NCBI GenBank assembly: GCA_016212515.1 | Contig: JACRFZ010000059.1 | Span: 1-64,000 of the forward strand | Source: Candidatus Melainabacteria bacterium | Lineage (GTDB): Bacteria; Cyanobacteriota; Vampirovibrionia; Obscuribacterales; Obscuribacteraceae | DNA length: 64,000 nucleotides | Direction: 5' to 3' | Shown here: positions 53,608 to 62,346 of the stretch, piece after piece | Numbering within the stretch: position 1 is the stretch's first letter | Layout: each line of letters opens with the position of its first letter | Translations under genes and position numbers: made by a program | Notes under the pieces: generated by a model | The model's input: only the letters and a program-made list of their open reading frames with translations | Database searches by the model: none | Told to the model about the DNA's origin: nothing

Positions 53608-54996
53608 GTGTTCCTCAAACAGTTTTACCTTGGTTGCCTGGCCCATGCCTCCTATGTTCTGGGCTCCGGCCAGGAAGCATGCGTCATCGACCCCCAGAGG
53701 GATGTGGAGGAATATCTGACGGAACTTCAGTCTCAGGGGCTGAAGCTCAAGTACATTATTGAAACCCACCTCCATGCCGACTTCGTTTCCGGCCACAACG
53801 AACTGGCTAAGAAGACCGGGGCGGAAATAGTTTTCTCCCACAAGGCCAGGGTAGAGCTACCGCATATCGCCGCCCAGGATGGACAGAAACTGAGCCTCGG
53901 AGACCTTACCCTCACGATTCTGGAAACACCGGGACATACGCCGGAGAGCATCTGCGTGCTGGCGGAAGACGCCTCAAGCTCGAAGAAGATGCTTTTCACC
54001 GGCGACACCCTCTTCGTAGGCGATGTGGGTCGCCCCGACCTTGTCTGCCAATACGGTTACGAACCGGAAGAAATGGCAGGTCTGCTCTACGACAGCCTGC
54101 ACAAGAAGATTATGCCTCTGGATGATGCAGTGGAAGTTTATCCGGCTCACGGCGCCGGCTCCCTCTGCGGCAAGAATATCTCTCAGGAACGCTCATCCAC
54201 CCTGGGAGAGCAGCGCAAATTCAACTGGGCCCTCAAGCCCATGGACAAAGACAGTTTCATCGAATCTTTGACCAGAGAGTTGCCGGAGATTCCCAAATAT
54301 TTCGGGCTGGCGGTTCAGACCAATCGCCAGGGAGCCAGACCTCTGGCTGAACTGCCGCCGCTTCAGGCCATGACGGCAGAGACCGTGCTGGCCAAACAGA
54401 AAGAGGGTGCATTGCTTCTGGATGTGCGCAGCCCGGCTGAGTTTTGCCAGGGACATCCGGCCGGTGCTCTCAACATCGGTCTGGGCGGTCAGTTCGCCAG
54501 CTTTAGCGGCATACTGGTGGATGCCGATCGCGAAAAGATAATCATCGGTTCAAAGGAACAAGCAGAGGAAGCAGTGGTGCGTCTGGCCAGGGCCGGTCTG
54601 GAAAACGTTTCCGGCTATCTGGAAGACTTCCGCACAGGCTTCACCGTGGTTTCAGTGCCGCAGGTGCAAGTCGAGGAACTGGCAGAACGAATTGCCCGGG
54701 ACCCGTCCATAAAGGTTCTGGATGTGAGGCGCAAAGCCGAATACGTAGCCGGGCATGTACCCGGTGCGCGCTCCATCCCCCTGAGCGAACTGGCGGCAGC
54801 CGTGAGCGATCTGGACAGGGATACCACCCTGCACGTAATCTGCGCCGGCGGTTATCGCTCCACCATGGCCGTCAGTCTGCTTCTACAACATGGTTTCAAG
54901 AAACTGGAAAACATAGAGGGCGGCACAATGGCCTGGCGCAAAGCCGGTCTGGACGTACATGTAGATAAGCCTTCGGCATGCAGCGCCGGAAGCTGA
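53608..54996 (+). CDS. Metallo-beta-lactamase plus double rhodanese protein
   Basis: 462 aa. MBL domain (1-230) with ETHLHADFVSGH (H54, H56, D58), GHTPES, FTGDTLFVGDVGRPD and YPAHGAGSLCG, as in ETHE1/persulfide-dioxygenase-like enzymes. Two rhodanese domains follow. The first (about 265-345) has no active Cys (IIIGSKEQ at that site) and is degenerate; the second (about 365-450) keeps VICAGGYRST. Role: persulfide or polysulfide handling. GTG start with GGGAGG upstream. Confidence 0.9.
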   Translation: MFLKQFYLGCLAHASYVLGSGQEACVIDPQRDVEEYLTELQSQGLKLKYIIETHLHADFVSGHNELAKKTGAEIVFSHKARVELPHIAAQDGQKLSLGDLTLTILETPGHTPESICVLAEDASSSKKMLFTGDTLFVGDVGRPDLVCQYGYEPEEMAGLLYDSLHKKIMPLDDAVEVYPAHGAGSLCGKNISQERSSTLGEQRKFNWALKPMDKDSFIESLTRELPEIPKYFGLAVQTNRQGARPLAELPPLQAMTAETVLAKQKEGALLLDVRSPAEFCQGHPAGALNIGLGGQFASFSGILVDADREKIIIGSKEQAEEAVVRLARAGLENVSGYLEDFRTGFTVVSVPQVQVEELAERIARDPSIKVLDVRRKAEYVAGHVPGARSIPLSELAAAVSDLDRDTTLHVICAGGYRSTMAVSLLLQHGFKKLENIEGGTMAWRKAGLDVHVDKPSACSAGS

Positions 54997-54997
54997 C

Positions 54998-55528
54998 CTA
55001 ATCTAGAGCGGTCTTCCTGTCACCAAACCGGTATTTGCCATTGGCCGTGCCGTCGCTGTACCAGGGGCTATCCGAATCTGCTGAATCTACTTTTCCCGGG
55101 CGCACGGCTACGGTCTCCGGAACCTTTATACCACCCGGCTCATGAGCGGGCGCTGCTGCGTCCGGATGCTCAACGCCGCCGGCGACAAACTCTTTGTTCT
55201 GAAGAGTTTCTGGATCACCCTTATCTTTGCCGGGTTTGGCCAGACCGTCCAGATACCATTTACTATCGGGATCTTCAGTCGGCACATAATTGAATTTTTC
55301 TGCACCATCTGCATTCGGAACTCTGCGACCGTCGCCATGGGTCTCAGCCCCCGCGTTTTCAACCAGCATCAGTCCCGGTAGAGCCTTGCCGGCGTCAGAA
55401 CCGGAGACCAGGTCCCGTCCATGGGAAATAGATCCCGGCATATTGATGGACAGATCAGCCAAATTTAAGGAACTGCGTTCTGTCTCTAGCTCCGGTTTCA
55501 CCTTCTGCGGTTCATCGAAATTTGCCAT
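54998..55528 (-). CDS. Hydrophilic disordered protein with WY-DG repeats, 176 aa
   Basis: Mostly Gly/Pro/Asp/Lys and charged, with no signal peptide or membrane segment. Two related motifs are seen, DPDSKWYLDGLAKPGK (about 98-113) and DSDSPWYSDGTANGK (about 150-164). The ATG at 55528 follows GAGGAG (9 bases); a longer frame reaching back into the next gene is not likely. Unknown function. Confidence 0.6.
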   Translation of the reverse strand: MANFDEPQKVKPELETERSSLNLADLSINMPGSISHGRDLVSGSDAGKALPGLMLVENAGAETHGDGRRVPNADGAEKFNYVPTEDPDSKWYLDGLAKPGKDKGDPETLQNKEFVAGGVEHPDAAAPAHEPGGIKVPETVAVRPGKVDSADSDSPWYSDGTANGKYRFGDRKTALD

Positions 55529-55613
55529 TTCACAACTCTCCTCGGGGGTTAGTCCCATACTAGGGACCGACTGTGTTAATGTCCGGTCGAAACTGTGGCA
55601 GCCCTGTGTCATA

Positions 55614-55644
55614 CAAAAATGCCGCCCGACTGAGCGAGCGGCAT
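55614..55644 (-). terminator. Rho-independent terminator
   Basis: Arms ATGCCGC/GCGGCAT (55638-55644 and 55619-55625) followed on the minus strand by TTTTTG. It lies just after the coiled-coil gene 55668-56099 and before the disordered-protein gene. Confidence 0.7.
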
Positions 55645-55667
55645 CTGGAATAGATCGGATAGTTCGA

Positions 55668-56099
55668 CTATTGCAAGAACAATAGCTTCTTCCACCAGGG
55701 TCGCCTGAGGTGCTCATTTTCAGCACGGAGAGCATCGAGCCAGGTTTCCAGTTCCAGAACCTTCTGGGCTTCGACCTCCAGATCTTTGATGCGTGCCACC
55801 AGAAGTTCTTCGCCCATGAGCAGTCCCTCCAGTTCGCGCACCCGCTCCCTGGTCTGAGCAAGCTGATAGCCGGTTTCGAGCACCAGGTCGTTGACATTTT
55901 CCAGTTGTCCGAGCAGGTCGAGAATCAGTCTGATTTCGCTGGTGGGCGGCTCATTAGACGGCGCCGGAGAAAAATCAATGGTCTCATCCTGCTTGACGGT
56001 TTCCAGAGTGGCATTTTCTAAAAACGACTCCAAACCATCAAGGCTGAGAGTATCTTGCGCGGGAGCAAGGAGCTTTTTATTCTTGCGAGTTTGGGCCAT
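55668..56099 (-). CDS. Coiled-coil protein, 143 aa
   Basis: Basic start (MAQTRKNKK), an acidic unstructured part, then a coiled coil at about 60-130 (LLGQLENVNDLVLETGYQLAQ, VRELEGLL, LDALRAENEHL) and a tail RRPWWKKLLFLQ that may touch the membrane. Not recognised. Followed by a clear terminator. Confidence 0.65.
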   Translation of the reverse strand: MAQTRKNKKLLAPAQDTLSLDGLESFLENATLETVKQDETIDFSPAPSNEPPTSEIRLILDLLGQLENVNDLVLETGYQLAQTRERVRELEGLLMGEELLVARIKDLEVEAQKVLELETWLDALRAENEHLRRPWWKKLLFLQ

Positions 56100-56233
56100 A
56101 CAGCACCGCCTTCTAGCAGCAGGAAACTGATGACATTATGGGCGGTGGCAGGACGAAGGGCAACTCTTGACTATTCAAAAACCGCTCTGCATGGGAAAAT
56201 CGGCGAGTTATCAGTCAAAAATTGACAAACCAC

Positions 56234-56572
56234 TCAGGAAGCAGCCGGCGGCTCCTCTTTATCGGTCGCTTTGGCGCCGGCGCGTGCCTGGGCTGCGGCC
56301 CGATGCCTGGCGTCTTCTGCCTGCTCTGCCCCCCAGCCTTTGTACAGATAAAACATAAAACCGGCAAAAATTGTCAAAGCCAGAAAGGCGATCAATGAGA
56401 CTCCAGCCACCATGAGATAGAAACCGTTTGGATCGGTCTTCTGCATCTGACTGAACTCGTAGAGATAATCCTCTACAGCACTGGCTCCGGCGGCACTAGC
56501 TCGGCACCAGAGCAAGCTTGCCGCCATTGTACATAAAAGAATTTTGCTGCGCACCACCGGCGCCACCATCAT
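56234..56572 (-). CDS. Small membrane protein, 112 aa
   Basis: Signal peptide (1-28), a short exported segment, one membrane helix at about 52-76 (MVAGVSLIAFLALTIFAGFMFYLY) and an Ala/Lys/Glu-rich cytoplasmic tail. Overlaps the rhodanese gene by 4 bp (ATGA), so both are co-translated. Unknown function. Confidence 0.65.
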   Translation of the reverse strand: MMVAPVVRSKILLCTMAASLLWCRASAAGASAVEDYLYEFSQMQKTDPNGFYLMVAGVSLIAFLALTIFAGFMFYLYKGWGAEQAEDARHRAAAQARAGAKATDKEEPPAAS

Positions 56573-56940
56573 TCCTTTTCCTCTGGCAAATTATGCTCAC
56601 GCCAGGCACGAATTCCGCCGGCCATGGAAAGCACATTCGTATAGCCCATCTTCTGCATATTGTCAGCCGCCAGAGCAGAACGGTAACCGCCGCCGCAATA
56701 GAGAACTACCTTCTTACCTTTGTCTTCCACGACCTTCTCTATATCACGTTCCAGTATGCCGCGACCAAGATGAATGGAGCCACTGGCACGTCCTTGCTGC
56801 CATTCATGATCTTCTCTCACATCCATAAAGACGAAGTCTTCCTGTGCCGCCTGCCAGGAAAGTACATCATCGATGGTCACTTCCTTAATGCGGGGTTTCA
56901 CTTCCGCCACAATCTTTTCAAAGGCTTCTGAATGTTTCAC
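56569..56940 (-). CDS. Single-domain rhodanese sulfurtransferase
   Basis: 123 aa cytosolic rhodanese with DVREDHEW, the active loop LYCGGGYRSAL (Cys82) and MAGGIRAWREHNLP. Transfers sulfane sulfur. Coupled to the small membrane protein downstream, which could anchor or partner it. Confidence 0.92.
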   Translation of the reverse strand: MKHSEAFEKIVAEVKPRIKEVTIDDVLSWQAAQEDFVFMDVREDHEWQQGRASGSIHLGRGILERDIEKVVEDKGKKVVLYCGGGYRSALAADNMQKMGYTNVLSMAGGIRAWREHNLPEEKE

Positions 56941-57100
56941 TCTGCACCATTCTCACTTAACGAGGCTAATCTCAATTTAACCGGATCGATCCCTCTGCCT
57001 CCTTGGCATCCTGCGGTTTATAACGGCATGTTTGAGATTTAGAGGTCACACCGTACAAAAATGGGACAATCACCTTCTTATTCTCTCAAGTGGAGACGCC

Positions 57101-57967
57101 ATGCTTTACAAGAACTTTTCTCATGAAGTAGAAATATTCGGTCAAAAACTGCCGGAACCAAGAGTACTACTGGATTTTCTAGGTTTCGAAACTCATATAA
57201 AGCAAATTCGCTCCAAACGCGGCGCCGATGTCTGGCCCGGCTGGTATGACCACGCCGCCTATTACATAGTCGACCTGCCCGCCGATAAGGTCTACGGACC
57301 GGGAGAGGAAGTACCCTTGCCGGACTGCGTGCTGGCCCCCGACTACGAATTTGAAATCGGCTGCCTGGCCACCAGGGAAGCTTTGATTACGACCGAAGCA
57401 GAAGGCCTTAAATACTTTCAAGAGCATTGCTACCTGACCATCCTGAATGACTGGTCGGCCAGAGACATCCAGATGAAGGACATTCAGGGGCTCGGACCGG
57501 CCAACAGCAAGTTCGTAATGGGCAAGAGCATCGGACCTCGATTTGTGCAAGCCGGCTCCCTGAAGATGGACGACAATGGCGTTTTGTTTGCTGAAATGAC
57601 TCTCAAAGTGAACGGTCAGGTTCGCAGTCAGTCCAATTATCAGAGTCTCTATCATACGCACCCGGTCACTAAAGCAAAGGCTGCCTGGAGTTTTCCTCGC
57701 ATTTTTGCCTGGCTCGGCAGGCAGAACATTGCCATACACCCCGGTTACTTGTTTGGCTCCGGCACCGTCGGTAATGGCTGCATTGCCGAGTTCTCTGCCA
57801 AAGTAGACCCGACTACGGGGGCCGAGCTTGCGCCGGCTAAATACGGCTGGCTCAGGGACGGCGACGAGATAACCATGGAAGTGGAAGGTCTCGGCACCCT
57901 CAGCAATAAAGTTAAAGCCAGGGTCATTAACGACTCGCAGACCCAACAAAAAACGGCAGTTCTCTAA
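57101..57967 (+). CDS. Fumarylacetoacetate-hydrolase-family enzyme
   Basis: 288 aa. Mg2+-site and FAH blocks: LAPDYEFEIG (Glu pair), LNDWSARDIQMKD, GPANSKFVMGKSIGPRFV and FGSGTVGNGC. Members hydrolyse C-C bonds of acylpyruvates or isomerise catechol-pathway intermediates; the substrate here is unknown. ATG 57101 has TGGAGA upstream; the frame is open from 57032. Followed at once by a terminator. Confidence 0.88.
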   Translation: MLYKNFSHEVEIFGQKLPEPRVLLDFLGFETHIKQIRSKRGADVWPGWYDHAAYYIVDLPADKVYGPGEEVPLPDCVLAPDYEFEIGCLATREALITTEAEGLKYFQEHCYLTILNDWSARDIQMKDIQGLGPANSKFVMGKSIGPRFVQAGSLKMDDNGVLFAEMTLKVNGQVRSQSNYQSLYHTHPVTKAKAAWSFPRIFAWLGRQNIAIHPGYLFGSGTVGNGCIAEFSAKVDPTTGAELAPAKYGWLRDGDEITMEVEGLGTLSNKVKARVINDSQTQQKTAVL

Positions 57968-57986
57968 AAGCTGCTGCCGTTTATTT
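57953..57986 (+). terminator. Rho-independent terminator overlapping a stop codon
   Basis: ACGGCAG (57953-57959) pairs with CTGCCGT (57974-57980), followed by TTATTT. The 5' arm lies in the last codons of the FAH gene and its TAA is in the loop. Confidence 0.65.
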
Positions 57987-58001
57987 GCATGCTAAGAAAA
58001 T

Positions 58002-58086
58002 TGCCCTTGGAGGGATTCGAACCCTCAATCCCTTACGGGCATCGCATTTTAAGTGCGACTCGTATACCAGTTCCGACACAAGGGCA
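58002..58086 (-). tRNA. tRNA-Leu (UAA anticodon)
   Basis: 85 nt. On the minus strand the acceptor TGCCCTT pairs with AAGGGCA, the anticodon arm is TCGCA-CTTAAAA-TGCGA (anticodon TAA), the T arm holds GGTTCGAAT, and there is a long variable arm (CCCGTAAGGG) as in class II tRNAs. The CCA end is not encoded. Confidence 0.95.
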
Positions 58087-58112
58087 GAAGCCTAATTTTA
58101 GCACTAAAGTAT

Positions 58113-59306
58113 CTACCCCTTCAGGGTTGCGCTGCTTTTGAGACCATCCGACTCCGACAACCTCTTAGCTACTTCGGCACTGCTGACACCGGCGCGTCTG
58201 GTCACAGTCTTAAGGGTAAAGGCGAGAGCCAGAGCCCAGAGGCTTGAAATTACCAGTGCCAGAGTCTTTTTGCTCTGTGAAGGTTCATGAATAAAGTCAC
58301 CGGTGAGCCCTGAGATGATCAGAGTCAAGGGATCAGGCGCAGTCAAGCTGCCCTGTTTGAGCCAGTTCAAGAGCTGCACTACAAGCAAACTAAGGAAGAG
58401 AAAAGCACAGGCGGCCACGGTCTTAACAGTCAAGCTCGAACGCAGACAAAATACCGTCTCTCGGTCGGCAAAAATCTTAACAGGGAAAAGCACATAGAGC
58501 CCCAGACCGATGCTCAAGAGGCAAGCCAGTAGTGACTGGCCGGCCAGTGCTTCCTGTAGTACCGATTGCAGGAAATAGAAGCCGGCCACTACGAAAGTAC
58601 CATAGGCCAGTTCAGCGGCTATGCCGGCGCTTTCCATTTGACCAAGGGGGGCACGCCAGTAAGCGGCCTTTCCTTTCAGGAAGCGCACCGGTATGCGGCT
58701 TATCAAGAGTGCCAGCACAAAATAACAAAAGGCCAGTAAAGAATCGATGGCCGCAAAAGCCCGGTCCGACTGATAGCGAGCCAGCATGGCTGCGGCTTCC
58801 GGCTCCTCTCCGAAGAATTCGAAACAATTTTTTGTGAAAGTGTGAAAGGCACGGCTTTGCGAAAACTGCTCCATACGCCAGGAAAGGAAATCACCGCTGA
58901 GTGAACGCAGTCCGTAATAGGGCGCGGCCAGTAAGCTGTAAACGGAGGAATTGACAAAAGTGGAATTGGCCACCGGAGCCGGTAAAATTACCGGGTGCAG
59001 GAAACGCGGATCACGGTGAAACTCTCTAGCGGCCCAGGAACGTAGAGCTTCGAGAGCCTCTGCATTTTGCTGGGTGTATTCATCGCTGGTCAAAACCAGA
59101 GCGAAAAAAACTGTCTTCATTACTTTGTCGGCAAAGCGGGTATCCCAGACACCAGACGTAGAAGCCCCCGCCATCAGCTTGTCGGCATTGACGAGAGTGG
59201 CGACCTTCTCCCGGGGTTTGATGAAAATGGCACTACCCACAAGCATTGCCGCCGCAAGCACAATAATAGTGGCGACTGCAAGTTTCTTTTTGATGTTACC
59301 GGACAT
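58113..59306 (-). CDS. Polytopic membrane protein, 397 aa
   Basis: N-terminal helix (8-28), then a soluble segment of about 150 residues, then four or five membrane helices and a cytoplasmic tail. The soluble part has helical patterns (YTQQNAEALEALRSWAAREF). Family not recognised. The ATG at 59306 has AGGTGGG upstream; an earlier ATG (59372) adds a non-hydrophobic stretch. Confidence 0.65.
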   Translation of the reverse strand: MSGNIKKKLAVATIIVLAAAMLVGSAIFIKPREKVATLVNADKLMAGASTSGVWDTRFADKVMKTVFFALVLTSDEYTQQNAEALEALRSWAAREFHRDPRFLHPVILPAPVANSTFVNSSVYSLLAAPYYGLRSLSGDFLSWRMEQFSQSRAFHTFTKNCFEFFGEEPEAAAMLARYQSDRAFAAIDSLLAFCYFVLALLISRIPVRFLKGKAAYWRAPLGQMESAGIAAELAYGTFVVAGFYFLQSVLQEALAGQSLLACLLSIGLGLYVLFPVKIFADRETVFCLRSSLTVKTVAACAFLFLSLLVVQLLNWLKQGSLTAPDPLTLIISGLTGDFIHEPSQSKKTLALVISSLWALALAFTLKTVTRRAGVSSAEVAKRLSESDGLKSSATLKG

Positions 59307-59483
59307 AACCCACCTGCTCGGGCAACTAGTTAAGCACCCTAGTTTAGACGATCTCAAGCGGCTCAAGGGCAAGCCAAGGTTGGAAGCAATTAATGCGCCT
59401 TAGGGGAGCGGCCAAACCGCCTCCGATTCAGCAATCGGCTTCCAGGTTCCCGTCTTTATTCAAAATTCGTAATGGAAAACCGC
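59307..59483. other. Intergenic stretch with two small hairpins
   Basis: GCGG/CCGC (59408-59420) and CCGATT-CAGC-AATCGG (59423-59438) lie downstream of the SulP gene. No T-run follows on the minus strand, so termination here is uncertain. Confidence 0.3.
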
Positions 59484-62018
59484 TCAGTTTTGAGAAGCAG
59501 CGCTGGCCTCTTCTATCTCTTCCACTATCACCAGAGGATCCTTGCCTAACTCCTCTTCCACCCAGTCTTTGACCAGGTAGAGCATGTTGTCCTCCAGCAT
59601 AAACATCATGGGCACGATGCGCGCACCGTTGAAAAGGCGAGTCAGTCGGCGCGCCTCTTTGACGGAGAAATCTATGGCATCGGAAATCTCACGACTACTG
59701 GCATGCTTATCGAAGAATCGCTTGGCCTCTGCCTCGGTCCAACCATGGTGTGTGGTGAGAGCACTCACAAAATCCTCGCGTTTGGTATGAGGGTCGGACA
59801 TGATGCAATGGTTGTGCGCGATAAGAGCCATATATTTGATGCCGGCCGAAAGAGCCAGAGCCAATGAAAACTCTGAGCCTGCCATATTGGCGCCGGTGCG
59901 CCTGATCACGTAGGCACAATTCTGAGGTAGGGTGAGAGACTTGCGATAGTCGATGCACATACCGATGATTAGTTCAGGACTATCGGAAAGAGAACTTTCT
60001 ACCTGACCCAAGTTCTGGCACTTGAGAAGAGTGGCTATAGGAGTATCTTTCAAAGCATCAGGAATGTCTTCCTCGGCTTTCACGGGCAAGAGCCTGGTAA
60101 TATCGCGCTTGATGGCTTCATATTGTCCGGTGCGCATTTTCTGCGACCGATCCATACGATTCTTCAAAATCTTTGCCAGACGGCTGTTGTCCATGAGCAG
60201 GGCAGAGCGCAAGCGGCAATCCTTTGGTCCGTCATCCTTGACGCTCTTGTTGCCCTTCAAGCCTACCGAGCAGCCTTCGCAAACCGTGGTGAGCAGTTTC
60301 TCGTTCACATCCAGAAGCGCTTCTTTGTAGTCGTAGAAATAATTTTCAGCTCCCAGAACATTCAAAGCCCCGCTGTTGCGCAATAGTTCCAGGGGCTGAC
60401 CAGGTAATTCGGCAATCACCAGTCGCACGCCCTTACGTCTCAACTGGGCATGAATGGAAAGCATAGTCTCCACCCCGGTCATGTCCATAATGGTCACTGC
60501 CCGCATGTGCAAAATGAGGGCGCGCAGGTCCTGGGTGATCAAAATCGTCTCAGTAAATCGCTGCACCGCCCCAAAGAAAAGCGGTCCATCCACAAGATAG
60601 GTTCTGACAAACTTACAACTGGGGATTAGCTGACCAGCCGAAAGGCGCTCATCCATGTCATCGCCCTCGGTGACCATCTTCACCGAACTCATCTGCCTGA
60701 CAAAGAGCACACAGGTTAGAAGCAGACCAGCCACCACGCCCGCCGTCAGGTCCACGGCTACCGCGGCCAGGGTAGTGATTACCACCACCCAGCCTTCCGT
60801 TTTCGAGCCCCGCCAGATTTCCCTTATCTCATCCCATTCAATTAAGCGGAAACCGGTGAGGACGAGGATTCCGGCCAGGGCTGATAAGGGAATCTGCTCA
60901 GCCAGCCGGGTCAGAGTCAGGGCCATGAGCAAGAGCACCAGGGAATGCACAATGGCTGAAAGCCGAGTTTTGGCACCGGCACTGATATTTACTGCAGTTC
61001 TGGCGATAACCCCGGTAACCGGAATGCCGCCGAAAAAGGGCATGATGACATTGGCCAGCCCCTGACCAAACAGCTCCTGATCAGCTCTGTGACGGGAAGA
61101 CATGGTCATACCATCAGCCACCGAGGCGCTCAGCAAAGACTCGATACTGCCGAGCATGAAGATAGTCATGGAGTAAAGCAAAAGAGACTGAAACTCACCC
61201 GGTCCGACATTAAGAGGAAAAGCCGGCAAACCAGGCAGTAAATCTATGGGCGGAATGGGTGCGACATTAATGATGCGGGGCACATCGAAATGAAAGACAT
61301 AGGCGGCCAGGGAGGCGACTACGATAGCCACCAGTTGCCCGGGTACGACCTTGGTAAGCCTGGGCACCAGCACCGCCAGAACAATTACGAGAATACCGAT
61401 GGCCAGGGCATGATAGTTGGCCTGGCCATGCAGCACCACTTTCTCAAAGAGTATGGAAACGTCCTTGATGAATTCCGGAATGAACGGTGCCGCCCCCAGA
61501 ACATGGGCGCCTTCAGCCCTGTTGGAAAGCACCTTGCCAGGCAAGCCGAAAAAGTCACCCAGGGAGTTGAACATAACCAGAATACCGATGGCATTGGCGA
61601 AGCCGACAATGACCGGCATGGGAATGTAACTGATTAATCGTCCCAGACGCAAAAGTCCGGCAATAATCTGCAGAAGACCGGCAATCAAGCCCACGAACCA
61701 GATGCCGCTCAATCCATAGGTATGGGCAATTTCAATCAAGACCACAGCCATTGCCGCGGCAGGGCCGGTGATGGCATAACGTTGCCCGCCGAAAAGGGCC
61801 ACTACGAAACCGGCCACTATGCCCGTTGTGATACCGATAGAGGGATCAACGCCGGCAGCAACTGCCAGAGCCAGGTTCAGAGGCAGCGCCACCATAGCCA
61901 CTGTGATACCGGCCATGATATCGCGAGGCATGGTGGAAGGCGAGAACATCGACTTCCACTCCTTGAGCAGATACTGGAAGTCCACGGCTTTCTCAATTTT
62001 GGCACCGGCGCTATTCAC
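59484..62018 (-). CDS. SulP anion transporter fused to a beta-carbonic-anhydrase-like domain
   Basis: 844 aa. SulP transporter with about twelve helices (about 25-430: MAGITVAMVALPLNLALAVAAGV, GPAAAMAVV, FGGIPVTGVIARTAVN), a STAS domain (about 450-570; VTIMDMTGVETM), a linker, and a C-terminal domain with MCIDYR (CxDxR) and AHNHC, the zinc and Asp/Arg ligands of beta-carbonic anhydrases. The fusion suggests bicarbonate transport linked to CO2 hydration, but sulfate is possible. The GTG at 62018 with AGAGG upstream is chosen; a frame from 62105 runs into the tandem repeat. Confidence 0.85.
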   Translation of the reverse strand: MNSAGAKIEKAVDFQYLLKEWKSMFSPSTMPRDIMAGITVAMVALPLNLALAVAAGVDPSIGITTGIVAGFVVALFGGQRYAITGPAAAMAVVLIEIAHTYGLSGIWFVGLIAGLLQIIAGLLRLGRLISYIPMPVIVGFANAIGILVMFNSLGDFFGLPGKVLSNRAEGAHVLGAAPFIPEFIKDVSILFEKVVLHGQANYHALAIGILVIVLAVLVPRLTKVVPGQLVAIVVASLAAYVFHFDVPRIINVAPIPPIDLLPGLPAFPLNVGPGEFQSLLLYSMTIFMLGSIESLLSASVADGMTMSSRHRADQELFGQGLANVIMPFFGGIPVTGVIARTAVNISAGAKTRLSAIVHSLVLLLMALTLTRLAEQIPLSALAGILVLTGFRLIEWDEIREIWRGSKTEGWVVVITTLAAVAVDLTAGVVAGLLLTCVLFVRQMSSVKMVTEGDDMDERLSAGQLIPSCKFVRTYLVDGPLFFGAVQRFTETILITQDLRALILHMRAVTIMDMTGVETMLSIHAQLRRKGVRLVIAELPGQPLELLRNSGALNVLGAENYFYDYKEALLDVNEKLLTTVCEGCSVGLKGNKSVKDDGPKDCRLRSALLMDNSRLAKILKNRMDRSQKMRTGQYEAIKRDITRLLPVKAEEDIPDALKDTPIATLLKCQNLGQVESSLSDSPELIIGMCIDYRKSLTLPQNCAYVIRRTGANMAGSEFSLALALSAGIKYMALIAHNHCIMSDPHTKREDFVSALTTHHGWTEAEAKRFFDKHASSREISDAIDFSVKEARRLTRLFNGARIVPMMFMLEDNMLYLVKDWVEEELGKDPLVIVEEIEEASAASQN

Positions 62019-62082
62019 GGAAGACTGAACCTCTGGAGTATATGAGGTAGAGAAGATGCACCTATGACAGCACCCGTAGAAT

Positions 62083-62218
62083 CGTCTTCCCTTCGAAGAG
62101 TCCACAAGTCCATCAGTCCATCAGTCCACAAGTCCACGGGTCTACTGGTCTACAGATCTACCAGTCTACGAGTCTACCCGTCGAGCAGTCTTAGCGTCGT
62201 ATTGTCGACATGTCGTAG
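62083..62218. repeat. Degenerate 8-bp-period tandem repeat
   Basis: About 17 units of consensus NGTCYAYN, clearest at 62099-62178 (AGTCCACA, AGTCCATC, AGTCCATC, AGTCCACA, AGTCCACG, GGTCTACT, GGTCTACA, and so on). GTC recurs every 8 bases, first with CCA, later with CTA, CGA. It fills much of the 328-bp gap between the divergent SulP and MshEN-like genes; apart from it I see only weak promoter-like sequence there. Confidence 0.75.
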
Positions 62219-62346
62219 CATCAACAAGGCGACAATCCGAACCAGACTTCAGACCCTTATGGAACTGCTTCAGTCAACTCTAACGGTTGTTGTATCCTTT
62301 CAGGGGTAAAACATTTTTGACCTCCATAAATACCGGTTCAATAGAA

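Noticed and set aside
62083-62218. CRISPR array
   Set aside because: Repeat unit is 8 bp with no spacers and no cas genes nearby.
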